This document shows, piece after piece, positions 46,687-60,500 of a stretch of DNA of 64,000 nt. The notes under the pieces were generated by a model. The model saw nothing but the letters and a program-made list of their open reading frames with translations, did not search any database and had not been told where the DNA came from. The translations under genes and the position numbers were made by a program. The DNA lies in NCBI GenBank assembly GCA_963966185.1, contig CAWZYM010000308.1, forward strand, positions 545,001-609,000, read 5' to 3'. Positions within the stretch are counted from its first letter, which is position 1. Every line of letters begins with the position of its first letter. This stretch comes from Rhabditoides inermis. Taxonomy: Eukaryota > Nematoda > Chromadorea > Rhabditida > Rhabditidae.

Positions 46687-48308
46687 ATGGTGAACTTCCT
46701 TCCACTTGTCTGTTGTTTTGTGGTCTCGTGGGCTGAAAACGACGTCTACCTGCGTTATCGCTTCGATGGCCAATCGACGTCCTTCAATCCATCTGGAAAC
46801 AGCGCCGTCAGAATTCAGGCTGATGTTCACGCCGTCTTCGACTTCAACTATGGAAACCATGTGCAATCAGGAATATATGTATCATTGAACTCTATTGCTT
46901 GTTTCAGACCATCTTTCACATGCAACTCTCCGATGTACTCATTGGGAATGCGTCCTCAGCAACCGATTCGGAAATGGACAGTCTCAACTGTTTCGACAAA
47001 GCTGATCTCTCAAAGGCTGTTCGTAATGTACCACTCGTGAATGAGCGGAAGTCTTCCAGGTTGTACACTATCTCGAATTGGCGTGGCAGTTCGAATGGTC
47101 TTTCGGGGAACAGAACTGGTTCGAGTTCGCATCTATGGACCATGACTGGAGCAGGAACATCAAGCGAGCCGTCTCCAACATGATTCAGGCAACACCTTTC
47201 TCGTACATATATCTACGGCCACGTCATTTTTTAGCACAGTTACGATCACAACTTCGAGTACCCAATCATCAAGAACTCTCTCCTTCGTAGTTATTTGAGG
47301 AATCCAAGAACTTGGAAGTTTGCGTTGCCTGAAGTAAGTTTGTCGCGTACACGGTACATCATCCACGTACACATTTTTCCCCAGAAAACAATCGAAGGCA
47401 AATGCATGTGTTTTTTTCTATGTACATACTCTAGGAAAGCCCGCTGAAATCATCCAAATAATCGACTACTCCACTTGTAATGTGAGATAATCGTACACTA
47501 ACTCATCTATTAAATTAAAATTAAATTTATTACACCACGAGGATGCTTCACACATGAAAATGCCTGTGAACAATGACAATGGAGGAATGCAGTAGAGTAC
47601 TAGATGTTATGGTTCTAGAAAACCAGTTATGAGAATCCACGGTGACGGTGTGTCTTCTGGCTAGCGGCTGACAACGTGTCAGGGTGGTCGCCAACCCACC
47701 GCGGTAGCGGAACTTCTTTCGGTTCGCTGGCGGCATCGAACCAGCGACCTTTCGATTGATAGCCGCGCACACATCCACTGCGCTATCTATTACATTATAC
47801 AAAGAAGAAAGAACAGAGATGTAGAACAAATCGATTTTTAGGCTACTGCCACGATTCCCACAACATTGTCAGACATTCTGATTCTGAGTTGCGTGTACAT
47901 ATCGAGAGTGTTTACCTCACCGATAGCTTCGCCAAGTTCCCTCTAATGTATGCGAAAGTGCGATTTGCTGAGCGAACTGCCATCTACTCAGTGGGAAGGT
48001 CGGAGACAAAGGTAGAAACATGCATGCCTTCATCTGTTGAACAGCTTGCAGATCACATTGCGCATCGACCTTCTGCGTGTCTCCATCTCCAAACAGAACG
48101 TGATTCCTTCTCCTCACTACCCTATCCGGACTGACATCATCTATTCGCAAAGCAAGAGCAAGGTACATAAATATAAGAATGGGATAAATTTTACTTATGT
48201 CGAATATTTCAGATCGGTTCTCTTCCGAGCATCATTGGCCTTCCACTAATTTATAAAGAGCATCACAAAACTCTCAAAATCGAATTTCCAGAATCGTTGA
48301 TTCGCTGA
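46687..48308 (+). CDS. Short secreted protein resembling the N-terminal domain of large lipid-transfer proteins
   Basis: Start 46687 with a signal peptide (MVNFLPLVCCFVVSWA). Then YLRYRFDGQSTSF and AVRIQADVHAVFDFNYGNH, TIFHMQLSDVLIGNASS (46911 on), and HYLELAWQFEWSFGEQNWF with DHDWSRNIKRAVSNMIQ (about 47065-47188). That last motif, like the strand pattern before it, is typical of the vitellogenin/MTP N-sheet. Then NFEYPIIKNSLLRSYLRN, YCHDSHNIVRHSDSELRV (47845 on), LRIDLLRVSISKQNVIPS (48055 on) and an end at IEFPESLIR, stop 48306-48308. At about 330 residues it lacks the large helical and lipid-cavity domains of true vitellogenin or MTP. One intron (47189-47234) appears to use a GC donor. The exon(s) between 47385 and 47505 are not resolved. 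A tRNA-like repeat lies in the intron at 47710-47785. Confidence 0.6.
47710..47785 (-). repeat. tRNA-like SINE-head segment
   Basis: On the minus strand: A-box-like GATAGCGCAGTGGATGTG, an anticodon-like arm around GCTATCAATCG, and B box GCTGGTTCGATGCC. The ends do not form a clean acceptor stem. It lies in an intron of the secreted LLTP-like gene. Confidence 0.55.
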
Positions 48309-48391
48309 TTCGTTTTTATGATATGTACAGGCGTATTGCACTAGAATATATATTACAACTTCTGAATGAAACAACAGTGTCTCGTGGCTGT

Positions 48392-49388
48392 CTACTTTCC
48401 GATTCCGAATCCGGCTCCAGTGTTCATCTCCACGTCTCCCATTCCACCCGGCAGATTCACCGCGTCCCGGTCCACCTGCAATATCGATTGATTAGGGGGC
48501 GTGGCCTGCGGGGGCGGTACCTTTCCGAATGCGAGCGGTGCATTCTTGTTGACTGCTCCGTATCCAGGCTCGAATCCTCCCTGTTTTCTGTTGGTCGGTC
48601 GGTTGCCGCCTAGCTTTTGGAAGACTGAAATACGAATATTTGATGCGTGCTGGTTCAATGCCGCTCAAGCCACGAGTTCAGTCTTGAGTTTCGCGGTTGG
48701 AGTAAGCTTATAATTGCATTTCAAGATTCGGCTTTCTTTCTCTGTACCATGCCCTTATTTTTAGTGACTTAAAGATACAAGGGCCTATTCAAATAGCATG
48801 CTGATCGTAATTTTTCAAATTTCGCGCGTTTCTTTGCTCGCCAAGAAAACACACGGTACCAGTTGAAAAGTGGGTTGAAATCATGTGAATTACACAAAAA
48901 AACATGCGGGTGTGGTGGGAATTAAACCCGGTTTAGTCACATCAGCAGCCGCGCATGCTATTCACAACACCACGAGATATAGTTGCAAAAGAAATATTGA
49001 GTGCGGTGGATATACTCAAGACACGCGCAGCTATCGATACAAACCGGGTTTACTATGTTTTTTCAAGCGGGAATTTGAAATTCTGCGATCAGAGTTGTCG
49101 ATGAGCGTTTCTCAATCACGATGAACCTTTGTTTCTCCGTTCCAATTAAAGTTTGTTTGTGTTTGTGTGGACTAAAAATTGTAAAAAAAAAGGCCACTGT
49201 GTCTTTAAAAATAATGAGACACTCACGCTTCCCGAGTCCCGCAACGTTCGGGATACCGAATGATCTAAAATAAACATGTGTGAATGATTTATGAGATCCT
49301 TGTCACCTGAGGGTCTCCTGCGCAGCCTTCTGGTCGGCCTTCGTAGGCTCGCCATCGCCCACAAGACCGAGGGTAGGGTATCTGGAGG

Positions 49389-49433
<45 letters not shown>

Positions 49434-50865
49434 TCTCTCTCTCCCTCTCTCTCCTCCTGTCTCCCACTCTCTCTCTCTCTCTCCCCTCTCTCCCCTCTCT
49501 CCCCCCTCTCCCTCCTTCCCTACCCGTGTGACAGTGCATTCATGCTCCTTGCCGGTCCCTTTCCTATCCTTCTTCCCATCACTCCCACATCCTGTCCTGT
49601 GTTGAACATCAGACCGCCAATCTGAAAGTAGACCATAAATTTGGTTGCCTCATCAGCTGAAGAGCAAATGTGATGGATACGTTCACAATCTTTTGCTCTA
49701 TACTTTCAAAAAGCGTACCATTTAAGTATGTATAACGACAGTGTTCATAACTCATATAATTCGGTACTCTACCTGATTGAGTCCTGGCAGGTTTTCGTTT
49801 CCGATGTCGGCTCCCTGACTCGACACCATCTCGAAGCCTGCAACCGTAATCGATCAACATCAATCCATCACATGTGTATGTGTCCCTCTAACCGGGCAGT
49901 GCTCCGAGTCCGAACGCGAACGAGCGGCCGAAACCCAGGTTGCCGTTCTTCTGCTTCTGACCGTATCTGCAAGAAACCAATATAGTAATACTGTAATTTG
50001 AATGCACAGTACCCCTTGGGTCGTCCGTCGTCCTCTCTTCCGACCACCGACTGATAGAGATTCGTGTTCGGCACTCCACAGTTGTCTGAGAACTCTTGGC
50101 AGAACAACTGAAAAGCACTTTCACACATATTTTCGATAGAATAACGTACCTGCAGATCGTATCGCAGCTTCTTTCCCGGCTGGCACGTCACCTGGAATCG
50201 ATCGATAAATCGATTGGCACATCAATAGTGATACCTGGAAGGTGTACTGGTTGAGTGGGCAGTACTGCTTCCAGTGACGCTTTTCCTAAAATACGTGTTA
50301 TTTTCAGTGCTTCATTGAATCTGAAATAACATACCTGTAGAATGGGGAATATAGTGTAAAGGTGGTTCTGCCTGGGTCTCGGGGTGGTCTTGTGGTGTCT
50401 CCGCAGCTTGGGATACGGAGTGGGAGGCTCCTCCAGGAGCTCGATCTGCAAAGCAAATGTCGAATATATCGATGCGCTATCAGTCAACTACTCTCACCTC
50501 CTCCTCCTCACTGTCCTCCTTCGATGCGCGGGGCTCGAACCGTTTCTGGAAGGGGTCCGACGGGGCATCGACGTCCGATCTCTACAAACATGTACATTGT
50601 ACAGGAGGTGGAACAGGTAACAACGAACTAGCAATGAAACGTATCGATTTGTCCACTCACACTTCTCGTCCTCGTCCGTTCTCCCATTGCCTTCGCCCGT
50701 TTCTCGCTCTTACAGAAAGGAAGCGACGGATTTCGCTCACATGCCATAGACACGAGATCTGGAAGAAAACGCAAAAGTATACAGTATACATCCAATCTCG
50801 GCACAACAAAACTCACCTCCAAAAACCACTGCTGCCAGTGATAGTAATAGTAAGGATGTCCGCAT
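48392..50865 (-). CDS. Secreted nematode-type protein, function unknown
   Basis: Start 50865 with a signal peptide MRTSLLLLSLAAVVFG. The protein continues over about thirteen exons: DLVSMACERNPSLPFCKSEK (50690-50760), an acidic SDVDAPSDPFQKRFEP segment, ELLEEPPTPYPKLRRHHK (50345-50450), HWKQYCPLNQYTF, VTCQPGKKLRYDL, LFCQEFSDNCGVPNTNLYQ (about 50010-50110), then a Gly-rich C-terminal half (GFGRSFAFGLGALPG, GLVGDGEPTKADQKAAQ, NLPGGMGDVEMNTGAGFG) ending at stop 48392. Cysteines cluster in the N-terminal half, as in a small extracellular disulfide domain. The Gly/Asn-rich half suggests a matrix, cuticle or gut-secreted protein. I do not recognise a named family. Exon frames are consistent, so the gene itself is well supported. 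Confidence 0.7.
48895..48985 (-). repeat. tRNA-like SINE-head segment
   Basis: On the minus strand: A-box-like TCTCGTGGTGTTGTGAATAG and B box GGGTTTAATTCCCAC. It lies in an intron of the secreted protein gene. The arms are too poor for a functional tRNA. Confidence 0.5.
49399..49510. repeat. (CT)n-rich pyrimidine tract
   Basis: CT repeats mixed with CCCTCTC units fill an intron of the 48392-50865 gene. Frames across it are low complexity. Confidence 0.85.
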
Positions 50866-51547
50866 TCTGAAAGAGACAGAATCAAAAAAGATCCAGAAAC
50901 ACAAAACAGAGGTGCTTTTGAGAATCGTCACAGTCACACACAGCGGGGGATATTGTGCAGCCGATTCCCACTTCACCCCGCTTCTCTGCCGCTCTCTCCA
51001 ATTATCACACTCTCTCTGCTTCGAAATCCCATCCTGTCTCGAATCCCGTTTCGGATTGCGAAAGGTCAGCCAATCACATAATCCAGAAGAACTGGAATCC
51101 ACTGATTAGCATTCATTAGATGCGATTATCACAAAAGTGTGAAATATATTTATTATGACTGAAATCGCCCTGTTATACAAGGATCGCAACAAGTATGTTG
51201 CTGAATAAAATAATGTACAACGGTACAAAATATGATGTCAGACATACGACAATAATTACTTCAAACCAGAATAATAAAATGAAAGTATTTCAATTGCAAT
51301 AGGCACGTAGAGCCGACGTAAAACACGAAGTAGTAAAAATGAAAGTAATATCGCAAGACAATATTCAGGTAGTTGATCAAAGTGAGTAAAACAAAAACGC
51401 CCAAATCTCTCAAAAGTAGTAGTAGCGCAACTGAAAAGTAGTGACTTGACACAATCGTAGCCTCTGTCTAGCATATCAAAAGGCTGAAGGGAAAGGGCAG
51501 TGTTGGTATGGCAGTGGCAATGACAGTAGACTCGTAGACTCGTTTTT
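50866..51547. other. Upstream region of the secreted protein gene and 3' flank of the Argonaute gene
   Basis: No exon seen. The next minus-strand gene, the Argonaute, ends at 51548. Confidence 0.5.
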
Positions 51548-54500
51548 TCAGGCAGTGAAGTTGCATTTGTTGGCGAGTTGGTGGGAGAGGCTGTCTATGG
51601 TTGCCTTCTCGAAGAAGTCGGCAGATCCATCCGACCGGAAGCGTCCCCCACACGACGATCCAGACATCATCGACATGTCGTCGCGGGTGCTGCAAGCCGA
51701 GGAGGATTATCAACTATCAAGTAATGCAACAAATACTTTCAATAAATGCCCATTATGGGAAATTTTGTTGGTAACTACCAATGGTCTTGAACCGCTAAAA
51801 TTCTATTTTGATATATTGAGATCATCCTAAGTAAAACGTACATCACCGAACGAAAATACTTTTGCTACACCTACACCATCTATGCATTGAAATCGTTTCG
51901 ATACTCACTATCTATCATCTATTCTTTGCCAGCTCACAACAACAGTATCACTACTCACAAAATTCTATTATGCCATATTGAAGTGATCCTAGTGTAAATA
52001 AAACTCACACCGAAAACAGCGTCTACTATGCACTTTTTCTATACCTACAGCATCGATATACTCACTTTTTTTCATATCACAACACATTGTCAGTTCAAGT
52101 GGAGTGAACGTGATAACAAAACACCAGTTGAGTGTGGACTGACTTGTGGTAGTTGATCTGGTCCCTTGCCCTCTCGGCCACTTGCTGGGCAGACATGAGC
52201 ACACCCGGGATGCGAGTCGATCCAGCGACCACACCCAGAGTGAAGCACAGAGCGTGCGACACCTGAAACGTCCAATTTTAGAATCCGTTCCACTACTTTC
52301 GGCGTCCCCGTTCCTCCTCCTCACCATCTTGATCTGCGTCGCATCGATCGGCTGCCGGGAGTCATCGCTGAGGATCACATAGTGAGACGTCTTCGATGTA
52401 CCCTGCAAACAGATAACACTATGGAAAATTCCCTTCCCAGCATTATTTCTTTAAATTACGCCATACTTAAACATACAATAACTGCTTGGTTCGTACCTGT
52501 ATTCCCTTCTGGCTGGTCATGAGCCACTCGACCCTCCTCGGGTCGACGGCGCCTCTGTCTATGCAGGTGCCAGGCTGGCAGTTCTGCTCGAATGGCTTGG
52601 CGCCCGGGCGAGGCGCCTCCGCGGGAACCATCCGCACACCGCCGTGCATCTCAACAACAAAGTCATCACTGTCTAAAACAAACACATGATTGTTTTGAAT
52701 TGTGAATTGTTTTTTTGTTATGTAATTTCAAGTTTCAAAATAAGCAGTAATGACTTACGAGTACAGCGATGACGGTGAGTGCGGGGGCGCACTTGTCGGG
52801 ATGGACCTGGGCGGCTGCCTCCCGAATAGCACACTCCATGTGCACACGCTCACCCCGAGCCTCAACAACGGGAGACATTCTCGGGTTAGCATAGTGATAG
52901 ACGCGGATATTAACCACTCTTCCACTCAATAATACCCAAGAAATCAAGAACAGTCAGGAAGCGACACGCGATATTCTCTCTCTCTCTCTCTCTCTCTCTC
53001 CCCACCCACCCACCTTGTCCATTTCTCCCTCGCTGAGTCCTCCTCTGTAGACGACTATCCTCTTCGGCATTCTCTTGTTGCGAGAGTGGAACGAGAGGAG
53101 AGCATCGCGGAACCTACAATCATACCATACACAATATTATACTATCGATTGTTCAGTTTCAAGCGCGTATTCGTGGATGAGTATGTTTCACACTTGAAGT
53201 AGAAAAACATAAAATATTTAGTTAATAAATGTAGTGGTGATTGTTCCATAAAAAGAAGAAAACAGTAATAATAATGAATGTATGTATGGACTGACTTGCT
53301 GACGAGGCTGTCGACGAGCTGTTGCCTGGGGGACTGCAGCCACATCGAGGAGGCAAAGTCGGACGCGCATCGAACAGAATACGACAACTGAAACGAGAAA
53401 CAACACATCATACTTGAATAAGATGAAAAGATCAAATGATACAATCATGATTATTAATTCTCAATTAATTCAATCAGATTATACAGTACATCAACACCTA
53501 ACGTTTCTGTCCACCCCCTCCCCCACTCACCCCCACAGTACTGGGCTCCTCCCCCGCCCCCGTCTCCTTATCGTATCTGTGCTGCGGACCGGGATGCGAG
53601 ACGGCCAGGCCCACATACATGTAGTCAGCGAAGAACCACTCCCTGCAAAACACCCACAATAACCATGCGAAATGTCTGTCGACATTTGAAATGGATCAAA
53701 ATTATGAGCCGACGTCAAAATATGGAGGTGTAAAAATGAAATCAAAATTACGTTAAATTGGCTCGAACAGATTCTAATATTTCGAACAGAAATAACAGAA
53801 ATTGTGCCCCCCCGTATTCTACCGCAACCTTGCCGTAATTTAAATAATTGTACTGTGCTACTTGATTTGAAATAAATATTCTGAATCCTTCTGAACCCTT
53901 CTGTGCCCCCCAGTCAAACACACAAAATCCCAACACCACTCAACTATGCCTCCTCCCATATAACGCCTCTTCCCTCTCACCTCAGCTTCTTCAGGTCTTC
54001 TCCTCTGCCTATCCACTCCGAGTTCGGAGCAACAGCGATGTTGATACCACCCAACTTCTCATTTAACTTCATAAGAACACCGTCCAGCGTCTAGAAAATG
54101 AATATATCAGTAAATTAACAGCACTCTGTTCAACAAAACACAACAACCAAAAAAAATAACATGGGAATACAAAAACTATTGTTAAAAGTTAAAACGTTAC
54201 TTCAAATATACAGCATTCCAATCTATGCGTACCGTGGCGCCTCCCTGTCTCTGGGCGATCTTGTTGAATGTATCCTTTGAGATATGCTGAGTGGCCACTC
54301 CAATCTGCTCACAGTACTTCATGTCGTCTGAAATACCACACTACGTTTTGTATTCGTAAATCACATGTTGATACGTGTCCTATAATATACATACATTTGT
54401 AATTTATATAATCAAACACAATCTACTTAAAATTACAGAACGTAGCACGCCACTCATCAGATCCAACAAGTGAAACATAACACATTACTTACAACACCAG

Positions 54501-57500
54501 TCGGAGTCGCGCCTACGGCGCTCCTCCTCCTGGTTATAGTGGGCGGGGCTTAAAAATAGTGCAAACCCGGCGCGTCTCACATGCTAGCTCCGACCTGGTA
54601 TTTAGAGAGCGCCGCATCAGCGTCACTTACAGACAGAAGGACATTGCGTTTTCTATAAACTCGTTAAATGACTCACGATGGACGTCGTCCTTCTTATCTT
54701 GCGTGACTCCCATGACAAGGTTCACACCAGACGACCTCCACTCCTCGAATCGGCGAGACAGACCGGCATGGTCCTCACTGCAAGGGAGAACGAGGAGTGG
54801 TGAGTCGAGTACTGGACATTGTGTTGCGGCCACGTTGGCAAATAATGACTGGTGACTGGCAAATATCGAGTAATTATTGTTTCTGCCTGATCAATTTCAT
54901 ATCACAACATGTTTCCCAGGTGTGCTACCTGGCGCAGTCGACGACCTGGACGGCCCGCGCGTCCCTGCATCCAGCAATGCCCCTCTTGTCAGCACCCTCC
55001 AGCAGACTGCGCACAAACTCACTGCAAATACACACATCAATTATAACTCCGCTACGCTACGGTATAACGCGAATTTTACCCCGTTCCAAGCATTCAACCA
55101 GACAGGGGGGAAGGGTCCTTTATCTGAGTCGCCACAATGCATCAACACGCTACAGTACAATGGTTTGACGGTCGTTCCGGACGAGGCGACCCCTCGAGGG
55201 TTGGGCGCTCGTTGTTCATCGCCCGCGTAGTCGACCGCTCCTGTAGCCTTGTGGGGTGGAGGTGCTGACGCATCCGCTGAAAACGCAACCATGTGCGATG
55301 TGCTGAAAGGATTAAACTGCACGCAAACACATCACACTTGCTATATTTCAGCGTTTATTGTCATTGAACGTGAAATATTACCACATACAATACGACACTC
55401 GCAATGAATACATGCTACCGTAATCACGTGGCTGCTGATAGCCACTGTACGACTATTACTTGTATTCAACTATCGTGTGTCTACCGTGTATGTGGCTACC
55501 TACTCTATGGGTAGCTGGTTGGTGGGGCGACGGTCGTCTGCGAGTAGTCCGTCCAGGCGCGGCCACCCCTCGCGCCTATCCTCGCCTCTCCCGTGCAAAC
55601 TGAAATCATCGCACATCATCATCAAAGCGTCCACATATGTCCTTATAGGTTATTCCGCTTGACATTACACACTGGGTGGGTGGGTGGTAGTGTGTCTCAT
55701 AGATGCAAGCTTTTTAGTGGGTGGGTGGGCGGCCAAAAAGCGAGCCCTAGAATGGGGATCGATCGCCGCGATCCGCCATTATCACACAGGCTCCGCCCAC
55801 TGACTCGCCAACTTGGCAACCTGAGCGCACTCACCCCGGCTCCCCGTTGATGCATTGGAACTACCGCAAAATTATACATTATAACTCCGCTACGCTACGG
55901 TATAACGCGAATTTTACCCCGTTCCAAGCATTCAACCAGACAGGGGGGAAGGGTCCTAGAGAACAGCAAAGTAGCAAGGGGAGGAGAGAGCAGCTGTCGA
56001 GGGTCTCTAGAAATCTGGCTATCGCACAGGTATCAAAATGTTCAGTCCGTTCTAATCAGGGCATACGATCATCCCTTCTGACAGCAGAAACGTAACCAGT
56101 GTGGTGTGCTAGCAACAGCAGGGTAATGTAACCAATCACCCAGAACAAGAGCTGCAGACCACAGACCATCGAATTGCGAGCTGCAAGGTAGATCTTAAAC
56201 CATCGCTCTGGCGCAGGCTAGGACAGTGCTAGGACAAGTGAGTCATGTACGTAACTCTATCGCTGATAGATTCGACTCTACTCTGGGTCCGACTAGAATC
56301 TCCGACTAATACAGGTTCCATGACAAATAGTCGTACCAACTTTCCACTATAGATTGTGCTTTTCTCACTACGTTCTAATATCAAAAAGCGTGAGAGTGCG
56401 AACCCCACGCAGAACCGCCCTTCCACTCACTCAATCGAAACCGGGAATACAAACTGGAACAGGGTGTCGCGACTAGGAAATCAATGTTGTTCCAAGTGCC
56501 AACATCCAACATAAATAAATGTCTGGACATGTATTAGCGCTTTTGCGCTTGCTTTCCATTCTGACGGGTTTCAAGTGAGTGGGTCGGGTTATGGTGACAC
56601 GAGCATCGAACGCATTTAATAACCGCGCTTATTTCATAAAATGCCGCAAACATGTTCCGTGGAATAGAGGGTTCACTCACGGTAGTAGGGAGCACTGCTC
56701 CAGCTTCTGGGACGGGGAGAGCCGTCGTTCCAACCCTGCTCTCTTCTCAGTCACACGTCACCGCGGCCTCGGATAGCACTCTAGAAAACCACTAGTGATC
56801 GGTCTGTCATGATAGATGCAGCACAGTAACACGCTCTTGGTACGCGGTACGAGCGCATACCTGATCGATCAGCCGGGTCGATGCCACATCGCATCGTGGG
56901 CCTGGACCGCTGCTGCGTTACACATCCTGACATCCACATATTAGACTGACAGTCAGTTATATAACTGCTATGCGGAAATGAAACCCAAGCGTGCGTGTTG
57001 ACACACCGATAACTAACCCGCCGTTTCCGGAGTCCGCTACTCCCTCGCGGTTGCGCTTTTCCCGTACAGCACTCATCCGGCCTGGAATCAGCTTTTAGCT
57101 GGGCCAATTCATATCTAATAGACGATTATAAACGCGATAAGCGATTCGCACCTTGATTTTGCTTCGATGCATATCCGTGGCACATTCACCTCGCGGCCGC
57201 CGGCCGTCCGGTGCACACTGCATCCTCCGTCCGACAAGGACCCTCTGTAAGCAACAGAGTCAATACCATGGAAATCAAGGTGCCACGCACACAATCCGAC
57301 CACCTGGACAAGGTGTCAGTACTAACAACACCGTGTGAGGTGTGACACAGCCACCTGGGCAAGGTGTTCATTCCGGGGGGCAGCGGTTCGAATACTCGAA
57401 CCCCGCCACTCCACGTTCATGAGTAACCACGAAAAACGGACTATGTTCATTCATAACATGTCAACCGGTATTCATAATACAACCGTGTACGAACCAATAT

Positions 57501-60500
57501 GATTCGGTGAGCGCATCGCTCCAACGGGAACCATCATTGATGACGAAATTTGTGAAACTGCGAAATAAGAAACAACGTCTAGACATGATGCGAAGACGAA
57601 TATATTGAATACATTAGTGTGTATGAAAAACAGAATCAGATGCTAGAACACGCACACGTTGTGTAGAACAGCATTCGAAACGTATGGATTTTCGAAAATC
57701 GAACACTGCTCACCTCGAGCAGAACCCACCGATTGCGGCGTAAACACTATACATACACACTATAGAATACATAGACATAACGAAAACACAAAAAAATCGA
57801 AAAACAATTAACAAATTTCGGCGACTCGGGCAAAAAGCGAGCCCTAGAATGGGGATCGATCGCCGCGATCCGCCATTATCACACAGGCTCCGCCCACTGA
57901 CTCGCCAACTTGGCAACCTGAGCGCACTCACCCCGGCTCCCCGTTGATGCATTGGAACTACCGCAAAATTATACATTAGTCGAAGACGAGCATACATTAG
58001 AAACAATGTTCACACAATTCTACCAATTCCCGCATTGAAACGTAGCATACACAATTGATAGCATGTGACTGACCCGGCTTGTCTGGGGTCGACGCACTGG
58101 TCGAACACGATGAACACCATCCGCCGGATCTCGCCCGGAATGAAGAACTGCTCGTGGCCGCGCGGACGCCAGTTGCTGCAACAACACAATAGGTACCCGA
58201 CACGGAGACCCGAGACCATGGAATCTTCTGTTACAGAGCGTAGCCCAGTTCTCACCTTGCCGACATCTTCTCTCCCCGTCCGTATTCGATGTGCGGGGCG
58301 GGGATGAGGGACGCCCGGACCACCACCTGCAAACATTAGCATCACTCCCTCTTTCTCGATTACATCCTCTACCTAAACGCTTAAACCTTCCCTAGCTTCA
58401 TTAATCTCTCTCTCTCTCTCTTTCCCTCCCTCTCTTTCTCTTCCTATCCCTCCTTCCCTCCCTCCACCCACCGGTTGAGTGTCGACTCCGATTCCGAAAG
58501 CCGCCAGCCACGGATTCTCGTTGCCGCGCAGGCAGGCAGAGTCGATCTGAAATTGGAAGTAAATTGGAAGAAAAAAATTGTTTCACAGTAGAAGCCTTCT
58601 ACATTTAAGTTATGAATGACCAAAATTCTCTTTAATTCATTTTTATAACGGCAATAGAAGTTCAAAAACAAGTGAAAAAACGTTAAGAGTACCATGTGCT
58701 GGATATCCTGCATCATCTTCTGTGGCGGCTGGCGAGTGATCGTGATCATGCGCTCTTGCTGAATAATCAAAGTTAATAAATCGATATCAATCGATACCAA
58801 ACCGACCTCCTGTCCGCTGAGCGCACTGTTTGGCACCAGCTGTCCAGGTGCGACGCGTAGCATCTCAAATTATCAAATCGATAACTAATCGATAGAGTAG
58901 TCCTCGACTCACCTCGATGGGATAGTAACAGTCGTATCCGGCAGATCTTTTTTCCGTTATCAGAGGAATGTGGGGATACCTGAAACACGTGCACTCTTAA
59001 TAACTAAAAAATATCATAACAGTCATGAACTCGATCAAAATAAGAAAAAAAAATCACCTGAGCCTCTTCTGATGGGTGATCTCGAAGTACTTCTCCACAG
59101 ATATCGTCTCCATGTCGGGACGCTGCAGATACTCCCTGAAATCATACAATACACCTCTCTCTTTCTCTTTCTCCCCTGCCTCCCCTCTCTCTCTCTCACT
59201 CTCTCTCTTTTTCTTTCTCTCTCTTCCCCTCCCTTTCCCACTCACTCCTTGGCCGACTTGTGGTGGATGCCATGAATGGCGAAGAACTTGCAGTCCAGGT
59301 GCGTCGCTATCACAACCACACCTGAGGAAAAAACATTCAAATTAGTTTATCTTCGCCAGGTACAGAATTACTTATTACAAAAAAAAACTGTCGCGAAAAA
59401 GTATGCGTGTAAACTGACCCCTGAGTAGCTTGACGATCTTCTTGCTCTTCTTCCTGTCCTTGAGCATGTCCTCCACATCCCTCGAATCCCTCGCCCCACA
59501 CTCCGCCTTCAGGAAATCCAGGAGGGGAAGGTCGGAGAAGAACGGAGACTTGCGGCCTGCACAAAATCAAATTCAAATCAAAAGTTTTATCTAGGATCTC
59601 TATACACAATCAGTGACTCCGGAGTTTCAATATATATAACACGCTGTTTCAATATTTCTTCGATTCAGAAAGTGATAATAAAAAGACGAATACACACACG
59701 AATACCATTGCATATAAGTTTTACTGTGAAAATATATCTAATAAACATTTCGTTAATTAATAACTTACCAGTCAAATTGATGCAATGTGTAGTATAAATG
59801 ACCCTTATATAATATAATTAGGATAGTATATTTCCCACTCACAGTCTACATTGAGTTGTGGCTCGAGCTTTCCGTCCCTGCCCTCCACGTATCGGACAGA
59901 CTTCTCGAAACCCATCTTCACCACCTAAAACAAGCATCAATTAGATTCATAGCGCTTCACAGCTTTTAGACAATTAATCAAGCAATTAAATTGTTCCTCT
60001 CCGACTCATAGTGAAACATATATATGCAACATCCAAATTAAAGAACATTTTGGTTGTCTCACGCATGCCAACAAAGAAACGTATATAATCCATACCACAA
60101 CAACGCTCCCAGCACCCACCTTGCTGCCCGTCTCCCCTCCTCCTCCTCCTCCTCTTCCTCCATCCCTGTCTCCCCTGCCGCCGCCTCCATGGTACCCTCC
60201 CCTCCCTCCACCGCCGAAGCCACCCCGGCCTGCAACAACACAATCACAAAGTGCATTTTTTTTTCAATTTCGCTAACCGATTCGCGGTTATGTACTACAC
60301 TCCGATTCTCGCTACCGCCCTTCCCCATACCACATCGCATATCCTCTCTTTCTCTCTCCACCCACTCACCTCCCCTCCCTCCTCCTCCTCCACCCACTCA
60401 CCTCCCCTCCCTCCTCCTCCTCCTCCACCCGAGATGGGAGTGTCGTGTCGTGAGTCTCGCTCGTAGAAACTGTTCTTGTTTTGCGTGTGATTGTTCCTGA

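Larger units (their letters stand above)
55120..58064. other. Large Argonaute intron with repeats
   Basis: About 3 kb between the MID exons at about 54930-55030 and 58065. It contains R1 and R2 copies, and a partly palindromic GGTTCGAATACTCGAACC (57384-57401) next to duplicated CCACCTGGxCAAGGTGT motifs (57300 and 57351). No exon is supported. An alternative first exon cannot be excluded. Confidence 0.6.

Noticed and set aside
57300..57415. Possible tRNA with GGTTCGAATAC B box
   Set aside because: The B box is part of a local palindrome, and no acceptor stem or clear A box pairs with it.
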